This document shows, one piece after another, positions 22,227-34,821 of a DNA stretch of 64,000 bases (position 1 is its first letter; every line of letters begins with the position of its first letter). Source of the DNA: Cordilura impudica (Eukaryota; Arthropoda; Insecta; Diptera; Scathophagidae); assembly GCA_963682025.1 (NCBI GenBank), contig OY821520.1:185477686-185541685 (forward strand). Reading direction: 5' to 3'. A program made the position numbers and the translations under genes. The notes under the pieces were generated by a model that was given only the letters and a program-made list of their open reading frames with translations, had not been told where the DNA came from and made no database searches.

Positions 22227-24065
22227 CAAGTAAGAGTGTTAAGTTCGGCTGTGCCGAATCTTTGATACCCTCCACCTCGGTTTGAGTATTGATAATAAAT
22301 ATAAACAAAATATTTGAAAAAGTAAACAATTTGTTAAACTTACTACGATATTATTTCAGCAAATACACTGATTTTTTAGCATTTTTGGAGGTTTCTCCAT
22401 ATTTCAAACCATATCTTGACACAGTGAGTAACAAAATAATAACCAAAAAAACCTTTCTCAATTTTTTTTTTGTTAAAATATTGCCATATTTGGAAAATAT
22501 AGAGAATTAAATTTTGTTTTTATATATTAAAAGGGAGTTTTCACTGTTAGATTTTGTGGTAACACAATATAACACAATAAAATACAAAATCTAACCCAGT
22601 GATGCCAACCTTTGATTTTGAATTAAATTATGATTATAAAATATATTTACATTTTTTGACTCCAAATACTACTACCTAGGAATTATTAATGAATTTCAAT
22701 TTTTTGGATTTTACTTTGCATACCATAAAGTCAAATTTTGAAGTCATCATGAACACTGGTTCAAATTAGGGAAGCCCAACGCAAAAAAACAAATGTCACA
22801 AAAATTTTAAATAAAATAATTTGTTATCTTTATTTTCTGAAAAACTTCAAATTTCCATTTTTTATGTTCGCAATTCTTAAATATCATTTGACATTCATAT
22901 TAAAATAGAAATAACTATTGCACAGCTAATTAGAACAAAAACTGTGGCATATAGTCACACTGAGCAAAATGAAGTGACACTCTGTTTGTTAATGCAAAAG
23001 AAATGTATTTTCCCTAAAACAAAATATTGCAGAATTTTATATAAATAAAATAATATACTGATTTATTTATAACATGCGATTATTATGGGTATATATGTAC
23101 AATATTATTTTATTATATAATATATGTATGTAAATATTACACATAAAAAATACAACATCAAAAGTTGTTGTGTTTTATTTAATAAATTAATACATAAAAC
23201 TATTTTTGGTAAATTTACATTGTTTTTTATTTTTTTATTAACAACTAGGTAGTTCAGCATTATTTGCTTTAGATGAAGGTGAATTTTTACTCCCTTTATA
23301 TAAAATCGTAGTGTCTGCTTGTCGACAAAATTTTGGATCGATTTTTAGCCCCTTTCCCGTGACCCAATCGATCTGAAACTTTGCAGGCAGCCTCGCGGCA
23401 ATGACAGAAATAATCTAGTAAATTTTTTTAGTGATGCCAAAACAATGGAAACTTTTAAATTTTTCTACCAGAGTTGATAAAAAATGTACAAAGGGTTGGT
23501 TTTTATTATATTATTACCACAACGACCACTAAAACAACAAGTCCAGCTATGACAACAATACAACATTTAGTATAATAACAAGAACAACACAGAAATGTAT
23601 TTTTTTTAATTTTTTTTACTTCTTCAGTGATTTCTCGGGTCCTATTAAACCGATTTTCATGATTTTTCAAACAAAAAACTTCTCATAATGTTAGTCAATC
23701 ATTCTCACTAAAACCGAGCGCCCCAGTTATCCTATTGAGGGCGTGATCGTGACAAGAACAACATAGCCAAATCATATTTTTTCAAGACTTTTTTTGCTTC
23801 TTCATTCAATTCTCGGGACTTAATCAACCGATTTGGACAATTTTAAATAGCCAACTTCTCATTCTGAATCATTTTTTATACCAACGAGCACCCTAGCTGC
23901 CCGTCTGTCCACAGACGGACAGACGGACATCGCTAATCAACGCGGCTTATTATAAGGATCACAAATATATATATTTTATGGGGTCCAAATTTTTTTTCTA
24001 ATTATTACAAACGGAATGACAAACTTATATATGCCTTCTGCACACTGGGGTGGAGGGTATAAAAA
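22227..24065 (+). repeat. Palindrome-ended repeat family B, long copy
   Basis: Starts ACAAGTAAGAGTGTTAAG, then the palindrome TTCGGCTGTGCCGAA (22,245-22,259), then GATACCCTCCACC. It ends in GGGGTGGAGGGTATAAAA, the inverse of the 5' motif. A GACGGACAGACGGACAT microsatellite lies near 23,910. Inside are two diverged direct repeats of roughly 160 bp (about 23,575-23,700 and 23,750-23,880, each with TTCTCGGG and AAACCGA/CAACCGA). There is also a Tc1-end scrap at 23,443-23,480. The architecture is the same as family A. No long reading frame. Confidence 0.75.
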
Positions 24066-24500
24066 CAACCATTGATTCTGGATGCAGTTCATAAAAACAA
24101 ACTTCTGAATTAAATTCAAATTTCAGTTTATATATAACCAATGCGTCAGTGATCCTTCTGAATTTACAATGCAGTCTAAAAATAGAAGTCATTACAATAA
24201 ATTAATGGATTTTGGAGATTCATTTCATTCAAACTCATCAGATGCTGAAGATTTTCAAGAGGTGCAAAACTAATGAAAAAGATCAAATAACAATAAGGTG
24301 TAGTGTACTCGTGAAAATAGGGTCAAGTGTAAACCCAAATCAATGATCGACAAGTACACAAATACATATGTATATTTATCGTAACGATTGAGTTAAGTTT
24401 GCAATGTGTATGTTTGTATGTTTGTGTATTGAAAAAATGTAGAACGCAAGCAAACATATTGTTAACAAAAGGTTACTGACTTATTTTTAGTGTATTGTGA

Positions 24501-26558
24501 TTGATCCGAAATAAGTTAAAATATAACAATTATTTTAATAACACAATTAATTTATTTTCATATCTTGAAACTTGTGTAATCAAAATACCAATGCTTGCCA
24601 ATAAAACAATGTACATAATTTCTGCATATTACCTTCAGGTAACAACGATTCCAATTTTAAACCCGAATTACATAAACTTTTTGAATCTTTAGATTTGCAA
24701 AATAATGATAACTATTATATACTGGCTGGTGATTTAAACTGTAGACATCCCGATTGGGGAAATCCTACAGATAATACAAATGGAAATAAACTTAAGGAAT
24801 GGTTAGTAGATAATGAAATTAATTTCAGATGCAGACTTGTTGCCTCAAGCTCCCCTTCTTTTCCTAGATCGGGATCATACTTAGATGTATGTATCTCAGA
24901 TTGTAGACTACACATTCTTACTGAAAATAACACATTAAATTGTCTCGAAACTATTGATTATGATAGTGACCATAACGCCATACAGATTCATGCTTTTATG
25001 AACAACGACCAACAACAATTTACAATTTTAGAGGAAACACAAATATCTAAATATAACTTTAAAAGAATAAATTGGATAAAATTTAAGAATAGGGTAGCCC
25101 AAAAAGTTGATTACGAATCACCAACTCCAAATGATCGAAATCCTACGAATTCAGAAATTGATTTTCATATAGATAGACTTAATAATATCATTGTAAGTAC
25201 AATAGAGGAAATAACACCCAAACTCAACTATAAGAAAGTTACATCATGAGAAAAGTAAAATCCTTACGGTGATAAAGAAGCACAACAGATTGGAACACAC
25301 TCTCACTGATTCCGTACTTAATATATTGAAGGTTAAGTTGAAGATGATAGGAAGGAAACTCATTAATGAAAATTTTAAAGTAGTTTATAATCAATATGTG
25401 CAAGAGAAGTTAACTGGGCTAGATCCTAAAGATTCGAGGCATATGTTTGACGGAATAAAGAAGAATTTTAGAAAATTTAAACCTCTTAATCTAGACAATA
25501 TAAAAATTCCTGAAGGTGATGAACTTTTGCTAGATGATGCAGGAATAGACGTAGGGAACTTAGAAAGGGATAACTATAATAATTACATAGTGCATGATAA
25601 GGAGGAAATGTTAGATACTATTGGTTCCTTTTTGGAGTCAGTTCACTCCATAAGAATATCGATTCTGATAACAGCGTACATGTCCGAGTTAATAACTTGT
25701 TTAATAGATTTCTGGAATCTAAAGCTTCTTTCGAGAGTAATAATACCACTTTTACTAATTTTGGCAATGATAAGAAATCGAATGAACTAAAGAAAAACCA
25801 AACTGAAAACTATTTCATAACAAAGGACAAAATCTTATATATTTTTTCTAATTTAAGAGGTAAACTATCTTCGGGTATTGACAAAATACCAAATATAGTT
25901 TTGAAAAATATTCGCAATGTAATAATTTACGAATATTGTAGCCTTTTCAATAATATGCTGAATAACTCCTATTTTCCCAATGAGTGGAAGAGAGCTAAAG
26001 TTGTTATTTTACCAAAGAAGGATAAGGATTCAAGTAATCCAAAGAATCTGCGAGCGATAAGTTTCCTGCCTAATATTATTAAAGTATTGAAATCTGTATA
26101 AACAATAATATAATTGAGTTTTTTAAAAACAAAAACTTAATCAGCGAGAAACAATTTGGATTTAAATACAAGCATTCAACAACTAATGCAATACAATTAC
26201 TTACGTCTAACATAAATTGGAATTGGAATCGGAAATTATGTACAGGGGCTTGTCTGATCGACATGGAAAAAGCTTTTGATAGTGTTTGGATACCAGGTTT
26301 AATATTTAAAGTAAAGGAATATCAATTTCCATTGTATCTAATTATAATTATATATAATATGATTAACGATAAAACATTTAAAATTTTTCATCAGAATCAT
26401 GAGAGTCGAAAAAAATTCAGAATTATAAACGGGTTACAGCAAGGCACTGTCAATTCACCTCTTCTTTTTAATATATTCATACTGGATCTATTAGGTAACA
26501 TAACCTCTTTTGCAGATGATATTATAATATATCATGCTGATAACACTATTGAAAAATA
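24501..26558 (+). pseudogene. LINE ORF2: endonuclease and reverse transcriptase (relic)
   Basis: APE-type endonuclease blocks are clear: YYILAGDLNCRHPDWGNPTD near 24,712-24,770, SGSYLDVCISD near 24,870, and DYDSDHNAIQ near 24,957-24,985 (the catalytic SDH). After a linker the RT follows: SGIDKIPNIVLKNIRN, FPNEWKRAKVVILPKKDKD (block 1), KNKNLISEKQFGFKYKHSTT, CLIDMEKAFDSVW (first catalytic Asp) and NGLQQGTVNSPLLFNIFILD, ending in SFADDIIIY (catalytic pair intact) near 26,505-26,530. At least four frame disruptions (around 24,692, 25,249, 25,760 and 26,100). The enzyme would nick target DNA and prime reverse transcription from it. This copy is dead but well preserved. Confidence 0.9.
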
Positions 26559-27064
26559 TTTGACGAGAAGGCGGTCAAAAATCTATAACATTTGATTGGA
26601 TTGGAATTTTGATATGCGGTTTTTTTTTGTTTGGTAGGTGAGACTTTCGCCTTTAAGTTTTGCTATAAAATGTAATTCTCGACCGAAAATAAAAAAAGTT
26701 ACGGAGGGTTTAAAATACATTTTCATTTGTAGTTGAATTTTAGTACAAAAGTGAAGTGTTAAAAGGTAAAAAACGGTTTTTTTAATATAATGTCTTATTT
26801 TTTCAGTTAATTTTACAACTAATACTTTTTAACAATTTTTTAAGTTAATTTTTTCAGAAAATGCCAAACTTTGCCCCTCGTAAACTTTTTAGGTTGTTTC
26901 AAACGTTGTTTTTTTTTTTTTGAAAGATCCCGAGTTAAAATATAATTTATTAAGCAGCGAACGTAAAAGTTACCTTATATTGGTTCAAGATAGAGAAGTT
27001 TCAATGAAAAACTCGTATGTTTTTGCTTTAGTTAAATTTTTTTTTATTGTCTTTTTAAATATTT

Positions 27065-29010
27065 CTATATCAGAAGTTGTTTAGCTTCTTCGTCTAATTC
27101 AATAGAGGTAGTTTTCCATTTTTGACGAATGTGGGACATATATGGACCTGAAGTGCACAGCAAAATAGTGCTAAGGTCTTCATTAGTACAACATCTGGAC
27201 ATTTTCCTTGTGTTGTGCTCGCGAAAGAATCTGTAGTCTTTGTTACTTTTTTCTTGCGCTTCTTCAGATAGATCTTCTATTGGTAGCATATTGTTTTGAA
27301 TTATTTGTTACCCATGGTACAAAATTTTATGAACTGTGGATGGCATATATCTCCAAGAGTATTTTTCATTATAAAGTATAGCTGTTTTATTGGCGTACTC
27401 TCCAAATTTTTTTGCATTTATCTTTCTGCTGTATTCTAGAACTTGTAATATGATTTTGAATCGTCTTATTAATTCATGATCTACACCTGTGATAGATGCT
27501 GCAGTCTCCGGATCGGAAAAAAATCTCCTTGCAGTATTTCCATTATTTGTGTTTCCTTCCCCTTGTTTTGGTTGGTCGATTACGAGGCCTAGCTTGCTTT
27601 CTTTTTTCTTCATTTTCTTTTTTCTCACTGTTTCGCCTAACGGACCAAATTCCAAATCATAACCAAATTTAAGAATATGCTCCATGAAACGTATTCTAGC
27701 ATGAAGAGGGGACATTCCAAATTCGTAGGCTTCCTTAAAACTATCGTCTTCTGGTGGGTGTTGGCTTAATTGACATGATGTCTTTTGGCATATAATGCAG
27801 CTTGACGTTGACTTTGTTCCAGTTAAAGCTTGTGCAACTTTTCCATCAATCATTGTGAGACACATTTTAAAATGTACTTCAATGTCTTGGTCATCAAATT
27901 TAAATATTACTGGTTCAAGTTCCTAAATTTGATCTTTTATTTTTTGAACTTCTTCAGTTATGACATCTTTGGTTTCCTTTTCGAACGCAAATTTTATTGG
28001 TCTGCAATACTTTGTTGAAGAAGGAATTTCATTTTTCCATATATCAATTTCTGTTGCTCTACTAGTTGACGGTTCTAAGACGCTATACCTTTTTGTTAAG
28101 CGCAATGGAACGAAAGATACCATAAATAAATTAGCATCTGATGAAATTTCGGCATTAAATTGCTTGTATTGTTTCTGACCAAAGGATCCATCACATCCCC
28201 ATTTAGAAATTAAAGTAATGCTGCCATTACCAATTTTTTTTAAATGATCAGTATCAAGCGTATTTAGCAATCGCTCTGCAGTATGTTCAAGGAGATCTTG
28301 CAATTTTATTTCTGCTGATGTTGAAGTGACACTAATAGCAGATTGTGAAGGTAAGCATTCTTTTTTGGCCGAAACTAAATCTCGATACTCTTATATTGAT
28401 TTTTGGCCAATTTCAAATCCAAAAATGGGGCGAACGCTTCTTCCGGCGTAAATTTCTTATCTTCAATTGGTGTAGGAATGCTTTTCAAAATCCTCTTTGT
28501 GCGCCTTGGGCTCGCTTCTACTATTTTTTCAATTATTTCAATTTTATTTTTTTTATTTTGGGTTGGTTGAATTTGGTGCAAAAATGAATCCTTAATAATT
28601 CTTTGAGATATTTCTTCATTGATACTCTCCAGCTTGCTTGATACTCTCCAGCTTCGAGATCTTTCACTACATCCGTCAATTGGTTTTGCTGGTCGACCCT
28701 TTTTTCCACTTTCGTTGGCAGTTGTAGATGTACTCTCAAAAATAAGTTCCTTTATTAACCAGTCTTGGTAACGTTTGTACATCTTTGCCTTGCTATGAGA
28801 GAATTCAATGTACCGTCTTTTCAAATTCGATGCAAAATTAGTAATTTTTCCTTTATGCATTTCAATGTCTTCTAGGTTACAATTCTTAAAGAAGTCGTTG
28901 CTCACTATGTGCAAAATTACATCGTCTACATCATTTCGTTGAAAATAAATATCTGCCAGATCTCTGTAACAGTACTTAGCCATTGTAATGAATAATAATT
29001 GTGGAAACAT
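27065..29010 (-). pseudogene. RAG1/Transib-family transposase (pseudogene)
   Basis: About 650 codons read from 29,010 down to 27,065, with one frameshift (near 28,380), one in-frame TAG (27,923) and one in-frame TAA (27,308). RAG1-core landmarks occur in order: KWGCDGSFGQKQYKQF (first catalytic Asp), PSSTKYCRPIKFAFEKET, LTMIDGKVAQAL (second Asp) followed by CIICQKTS (Cys-x2-Cys), NGNTARRFF (compare RAG1 GNFARK), MPSTVHKILYHG (His-x4-His, matching RAG1 HKTLAH), then LSEEAQEKSNKDYRFFREHN with the expected catalytic Glu. All three acidic residues are present; only reading-frame breaks inactivate it. Such enzymes cut DNA by a hairpin mechanism. The 5' part (29,010-28,400) has a KKGRPAKPIDGCSERSR linker. 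No RAG2-like partner was seen. Confidence 0.85.
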
Positions 29011-29384
29011 TATTATAAATACTCTTTCTTGTAATTATGTAAAATAAAATTTTTTATCTTTTATAACCTCTTTTAGAAGCATAAAAAACCCACACCCTAA
29101 CCCCTTTTAAAAGGTGAAACATACCTGCTCATATCTTAAAGGGCTATGTCGCAATAGTTTTTTTTTTACCATTTACCTGTTATTTAAATTGTTTCCCATT
29201 TTGTCAGGTATTTAAACTATATAACTCTAATTCAGACTATTAATGTTTTTGAAAGATACCTATGTAAATGTACCTGTAACAATTAAGCGCATTATATCTC
29301 AACCCTTTTTTATAAGTATATAACAACTCCTGACAACTCTACCGACACGCAAAAATATACACCGCGGTGCACCGGTACGACCAA

Positions 29385-29550
29385 CTTTTATATTCATAAC
29401 ACTCAGACGGACGGACGAACATCGTTTAATCGACTCAGAAAGTGTTTTTGAGTCGATCCGTATAATAAAAGATGGATAAAGGTCCAATATTTTTGGCAGT
29501 TACAAACTCACTCAAACTTAATATATCCTAACCACATAGTGGACAACTTT
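29385..29550 (+). repeat. Repeat family A scrap inside the RAG1-like element
   Basis: CAGACGGACGGACGAACATC, AATCGACTCAGAAAGTG, GTATAATAAAAGATGG and CCTAACCACATAGTGG are family A 3' landmarks in order. It is a fragment inserted in the 5' non-coding part of the transposon. Confidence 0.65.
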
Positions 29551-30100
29551 TGTATTCATAAATTTTGCAGAAAATATCTAACCTTGGGTCAGAAAAATTG
29601 TTCTGGTGTACACGGGCGGAAACTGGGTATATAATGGGGTATAGGAGTATAGGGGAGGGTTCGAACTATAGAAGAGTGTAACACTTTTTCTGACTGCTTT
29701 TGACTGGCAGGAGTTATGCTCTATTAAGAAGGAGATTTTCGGAAAATTTGGAACTTTTTAAAAAAAATTTTTTTTAAATTTTGGAATGACTCAGTGATTT
29801 TACATTTTTAACATTAATAGTATGGAAGCCACAAAATTATACAAAATTTATTTCACTTCAAAATCTTTTAAATCAAAAAAGTTACAGTCATTCAAAAATA
29901 AAAATTTACAAAGAAATTTTTAATTTTAGCAAAATACTGAGAAAGCCCATTTTCGAAGACCCTATTCGCTGTGTTATAGTTGAGATAGAGTCGCAATTTT
30001 TTGGCTTCCGAGGTTTACTAGTATTTACTTTCAAATGAATAACATAACTTTAAAATCGGTAACAAAAAAAAAATGATTTTTGGCCGCCTTCTCAAAATAT

Positions 30101-30894
30101 GGTCCGGTCGGTAAATGTAACAATAATATAAGAAAAAATTGGAAATCTTTTAAGATTAAATCTAATACAAATAACACTCACTTACCAAATAAAGAGACTG
30201 TAAAATATTTAGGTATTTACTTGAACAAATTTTTATATTTTAACAACCATGTTAATGAAATTTTACTGAAAGCCAGAAATGCATTTTTCATGTTTAAGAA
30301 ATTATTTTACTCAAAATATTTAAAACCGAAAGCCAAAATTATTATGTATCAGTCATTAAGGCCAATTATCACTCACGGATGCCCGATATGGTTTAATATT
30401 TCACCATCCTACATGGAAAAGATACATGTTTTGGAAGAAAATGTTTAAGAGCTTGCATGTCAATGTATAGATCATCACAAAGTAATTATAGAAAATACAT
30501 ATCAAATAAAAAATTGTATAATAGCTCAAATGTTATAAGAATAGACAATTTTATAATAAAACTAAAAAGAAATTATATTTTAAGATGTACATCATGTAAA
30601 GAAAACAATTTAATAATGGCCCCGTACTATACAAATGAAGAGTATATATCTGAAGCTTTGCAAAAAGGCTTCGTACCACCTCGGGCCTTTTTATACCTCG
30701 ATAAGTTGAATATAATTCAAAATGAACATTGCATTGCTGTCTTTTATCATATGTATAGACGTGCTAACATTAAAGCTGTAAACTGCAATTCAATAACAAA
30801 TAATGACTTTCGATATGAAACAAGCGTAGCAAATAGAGATCTCTACAGCTTACAAAGATCAAAACCCAATAAGTTTTGGTGGCTTGCACAATAA
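30101..30894 (+). pseudogene. LINE ORF2, C-terminal region
   Basis: Continues the LINE interrupted at 26,558: GPVGKCNNNIRKNWKSFKIK, then TVKYLGIYLNKFLYFNNHVN near 30,195-30,255, a long helical thumb region, and YQSLRPIITHGCPIWFNISP near 30,345-30,405. After a frame break near 30,450 it ends in SLQRSKPNKFWWLAQ with stop at 30,892-30,894. This corresponds to the post-RT domain of Jockey-like ORF2. Confidence 0.85.
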
Positions 30895-31140
30895 ATTTTT
30901 ATAACCTTCTTTTATCTTTTGACATTGTTTTAATTTCTGCTTATATTGATGTAATGTTTAAAAAAAAAAATTTGTCATTACAAAAATTAATTTAGCTGTA
31001 TATTCTTCATTTGAAGTACGTTATTTATTTATAAAATATTTAAAAATCAAAACTATTATATTAATAATACTGGAGAGCCCGATTAAGGGACTTTGTATAT
31101 ACATAAAACAAAATATTATTATGAAATATTGTTTATTATA

Positions 31141-31735
31141 GTCTAAGGGCTATTATTACAACTTGCCTTTAAAGTAAATGTTGGTTAAAGGCAACTTTAG
31201 ATAAAGTGAGCAATAAAGTTACCTTCAACTTCTTTTCGTTATTACAACTTCCCAGTAAAATAAAATTAATATTTTTGATATTGTGGCAGCACCAAAGGAA
31301 ACACCGATTACTTTTGACCAAATGAATTGCTTTATCGAAATACGTAGTGCCATTGTTCCTTTATTTGTTCGCAAACAAACAATAAAAACAATAGAATAAA
31401 AAGCAAAAACCTTTATTTTAAGTTGCATAATTATTGTAAATGTGTAATAAAACTTTCTAAAAAATATACAAGCATATATTTAAGTATATGTAAATAAATT
31501 TATGTTCAAAATTAAAATGATGTGAATTTTTTCTTCATAGATCAGAAAATGTGGCAAAATTAAATACATAAACCTCACTTTAAAAGTTAAAGGCAACAAT
31601 ATCTTCCCTTTAGCTTATCGGTCACTTTTAGCTTAAAGTATAGTTGTAATAACGAAACACTAATAATCTGCCCGATAACATCCTAACTTTAGCAATTGGC
31701 CAGTTGTTATAATGGCCCTAAGTTTGTTATATATT
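31141..31735. mobile_element. MITE with CTWAGGGCYATTATWACAAC ends
   Basis: The left end TCTAAGGGCTATTATTACAA pairs with the right end, which reversed reads ACTTAGGGCCATTATAACAA then CTGG. A further internal inverted pair (GTTAAAGGCAACTTTAG near 31,186; AAAGTTAAAGGCAACAATAT near 31,583) is present. The interior is non-coding. Borders are approximate. Confidence 0.55.
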
Positions 31736-31758
31736 GCGAATTAATAAACATTAAAAAA

Positions 31759-32487
31759 ACAAGTAAGAAAATTATAGTCGGTCTAGACCGACTATACGAT
31801 ACCCTATACCATGGGTTTAGAGACCCTATCTCATAGACCCAACTAACTGGACATAGAAAATAAGCATAAACCAAATTTGAGTGGGATTTTTGTTAATTTT
31901 TTTGCTGCTGATATGAAAAAGTTCATATCGGATGCTATATCTATATGGGAACTAGGCCCAAAAATGGAAAGATCCTGACCATGTTTGGTAAAGTCTTGTA
32001 TTTTGCAAAAATATATACAATCAAAATTTGAAAAGAATCCGTGCAATATTTTTGTTTTTTGATAGATTTAAGTGAAGATCGGGAAGCAGCTCTATATGGG
32101 GCCTATGACTAAGAGTTGTCCCATAGGTACCATTTTTGGACTACTGATTAATGGATGTAATAAACACATACAAACCCAATTTGACTAAGATTTATATGAT
32201 AATTTGGATCTTATAGCAATTTATGTTGATTTCATAGGGGTCATTTGTATGGGGGCTAGGTCTGAACATGGACCGATTCTCACCAATTTCAACAGCGATT
32301 CTCACCAATTTCCCATGGCTGATAAAAGCTTATATACCAAATTTCATCAAAATATATTTATATTTGCGACCTGCAGTTTGATCACAAGCTTTACATGGAC
32401 ACACAGACGGACCGACGGACGGACGGTAGTTACAAACAGCAGCACAAAGTCATTATACCCAAACCACATAGTGGTATAGGGTATAAA
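31759..32487 (+). repeat. Repeat family A, full copy
   Basis: Complete architecture: ACAAGTAAGAAAATTATA, the perfect 24-bp palindrome TATAGTCGGTCTAGACC...(31,773-31,796), GATACCCTATACCA, a GACGGACGGACGG microsatellite near 32,407-32,425, and the 3' hairpin AACCACATAGTGGT with TATAGGGTATA. This is the best reference copy in the window on this strand. Confidence 0.85.
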
Positions 32488-33509
32488 AAAATATAACGGA
32501 ATACAACTCAAAGGTATTTTTTAAGTAATATTAATTTACAAATTTTTAATAATAAGGATCTTAATTTGTCAGATAAAAACACACAACGTAGGTTCGCTAT
32601 TTTAAGTGAACTTAATATTGAAGAAGAAAAACATTATGGACAGGTTAATTCCACTGAAAATCCAAAAAAGTTAATTTCTAATGAGGAAATGTCTCTTTGT
32701 CCCACCTATTTTTTTAATCAGTGTTAATATAGAAAATCATTAACAAAAATAAATACAAAAGCAATTTATTTTGAATTTTGTTAGGAATTACAAGAATGTC
32801 TCGAAGCAGGAAGCTAAGCCTTAGTAATGGATTTAATTATTGTCCTTTAATGTTAGGTCTCTTATCGAAAAGAGCCGTAGAATAGATTTACTAAATATTT
32901 TAAAAACAAATAAAATAGATATTGCATTCGTGCAAGAAACTCGTTTAATGGAAAGACATATAGTAGTTCTTGATGAGTACAATTTTGTAAGAGATTTTAG
33001 TCCTTAAAGAGCAGCGATTGTTATTAAGTAATCTTTAATTCACAAAAGTGCGTTAAGCTTATTACTATTGATTAACCAATTTGTCTTTCAAAATCTACCA
33101 ATAATGAAAAATCATGTGGCTTACACAATATTTCTAATTTTATAATTAAAAAACTGCCTTCAAATGCACTGGAATATTTAACTATTATTTTCATTAATTG
33201 TCCAAATAAATCATTTTTTCCTAATATGTGGAAATTGTTACTATTCAAAAGAAACCGAACAAATTTGATTTATATAATTTGCGACCTATTTCATTACTTT
33301 AAAAAGACCAATTCGATTAAAAATGGACTTAGAAATAAGAGAATCATACATATAAGATCTACAATTTAGTTTCAAAGATGTCCTTTCCACAGTTGATGCT
33401 TTATTGATATTTCAAAATGACATAGTTTGCAATTTACGACATCGTTGCTGTATTGTTGTAGTTTCTTTGGATGTTGAAAAAGCATATGATCACGCATATC
33501 AAAATGGTA

Positions 33510-34505
33510 CACACGGAAAAAAGATTGGTTGGAATGCGGTTACAACTAGAAAAATTTTTTAAAGTAATTAGAACTTTTATTGTAATTCTTGAATATTTAA
33601 AAATAAAATATATATTCTATTAAAACTATCGTCTAATCACAATTCATTTAAAATTAAGATATCTACAACAACAATATTAGTTACTAATTTAATTGAGGCA
33701 ACCTAATAAAACCAGTGAGTCAGTGCTAAATATTGGCGACTGCAACCACTAATTCTATTATAACAACATTTTTCAAACCAAAAATGTTCTAACAGATATT
33801 GTAACAAATAATTGGTTCTTAATAGAATGATTTTTCAGTTGTTATAATAGAAACCCTAATTTGTACCCTCTTTTGGTATATCTAAACGATACGAAATTCT
33901 ATGAATCAATTTCTGTTGTAAATACCTAAAAAAGATAACAATATAATTAGCCAAACCGAATTGTTGATTAAATATGTCATATATCAAATAAAATAAAATA
34001 AAAAATATGTTATAAAAGTGTATCTTATGGTCTAGATCAACTGTTCCTTATGAGTTCGGTTTAAATATACTTCCTATGCGTTCGAACTGAAATTTAAATG
34101 ATTTGAAAACCATACATCCAGGACCCTATCCAAAGTCTCCCTAGATATATAAAATATTTGATGTGATATCTATTACCTAATTCAGTGAATGCCTTTAAAA
34201 TATTTAAATAATGTTATCTTATAAATGGATACAGCTTTAATAATAATACTAATTAAATAATAATATTTACTCCTTTATTTTTACATTTCATATGTATTAG
34301 TAAAAATCCCATTTATGGCTGTTACAACCAATAATTAAAATTAAGAATTCCTTGTATCAACGAAATATCGAATTTATGTATAATGTTAATTGCTTTTACC
34401 ATTGTACGGTAATATGTGTCATTTAATTCAGTAATCACAACAGAATATTGTGAGTACATGGGACTGTGAAAATTTGGTTGCAACAACGAATCAGATTTCT
34501 GTGTG
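33510..34505. mobile_element. Non-autonomous TA-inserting element
   Basis: The left end CACACGGAAAAAAGATTGGT matches the reversed right end CACACAGAAATCTGATTCGT. TA lies at 33,508-33,509 and again at 34,506-34,507. Excising one TA plus the element gives an in-frame LINE reading AYQNGILFKMIQIGLNP across the junction, which fixes both borders. The interior has no coding capacity. TA duplication and short inverted ends suggest Tc1/mariner mobilisation. Confidence 0.8.
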
Positions 34506-34821
34506 TATATTATTTAAAATGATACAAATCGGACTTAATCCATATATTGTGAAACTCTTTAAAAGTTTTTTTTTTTTTTCTAAAAGGTCTTTTTTTGCCA
34601 ATTTAACGGAAAATCTTCAGATTTTGAGAACATTAATTTTTCAATTTTACCACCTCATCTTTATAAAATTTTTATGTATGATTTTCCACATTTTGTTTAA
34701 ATTACTATTGGTTTGTTATACGCTGATCACTCTCTTCTCAATTCACATAACGAGTCTCCAGTTATTTCCCTGAGGAATGTTTATTATCATCTCAGAATTG
34801 TTGAAAGTTATTACGATAATT

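Larger units (their letters stand above)
26559..30100 (-). mobile_element. DNA transposon with RAG1/Transib-like transposase
   Basis: Ends: TTTGACGAGAAGGCGGTCAA at the left, and a right end that reversed reads ATATTTTGAGAAGGCGGCCA. They share GAGAAGGCGGYCAAAAATC as terminal inverted repeat. The transposase relic occupies 27,065-29,010 on the minus strand. About 1 kb of non-coding sequence lies at its 5' side, where a family A repeat scrap (29,385-29,550) sits. A clean target duplication is not visible because LINE sequence is missing at the junction. Typical Transib ends begin CACWATG, which is not seen here, so the termini are unusual for a RAG1-like element. Confidence 0.75.
24150..30960 (+). 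mobile_element. Jockey-like LINE split by a DNA transposon
   Basis: The LINE spans 24,150-26,558 and resumes at 30,101-30,960. Its 5' end holds a 34-residue ORF1 start (MQSKNRSHYNKLMDFGDSFH, from 24,171). Most of ORF1 is gone, and ORF2 follows. The 3.5-kb DNA element between the halves replaced about 40 codons of the region downstream of the RT, so insertion was accompanied by or followed by deletion. No poly-A tail is evident. Confidence 0.8.

Noticed and set aside
26559..30100. Full V(D)J-like RAG1-RAG2 (ProtoRAG) locus
   Set aside because: Only a RAG1-like relic is present; no kelch-repeat RAG2-like reading on either strand and no CACAGTG-type heptamer at the ends.
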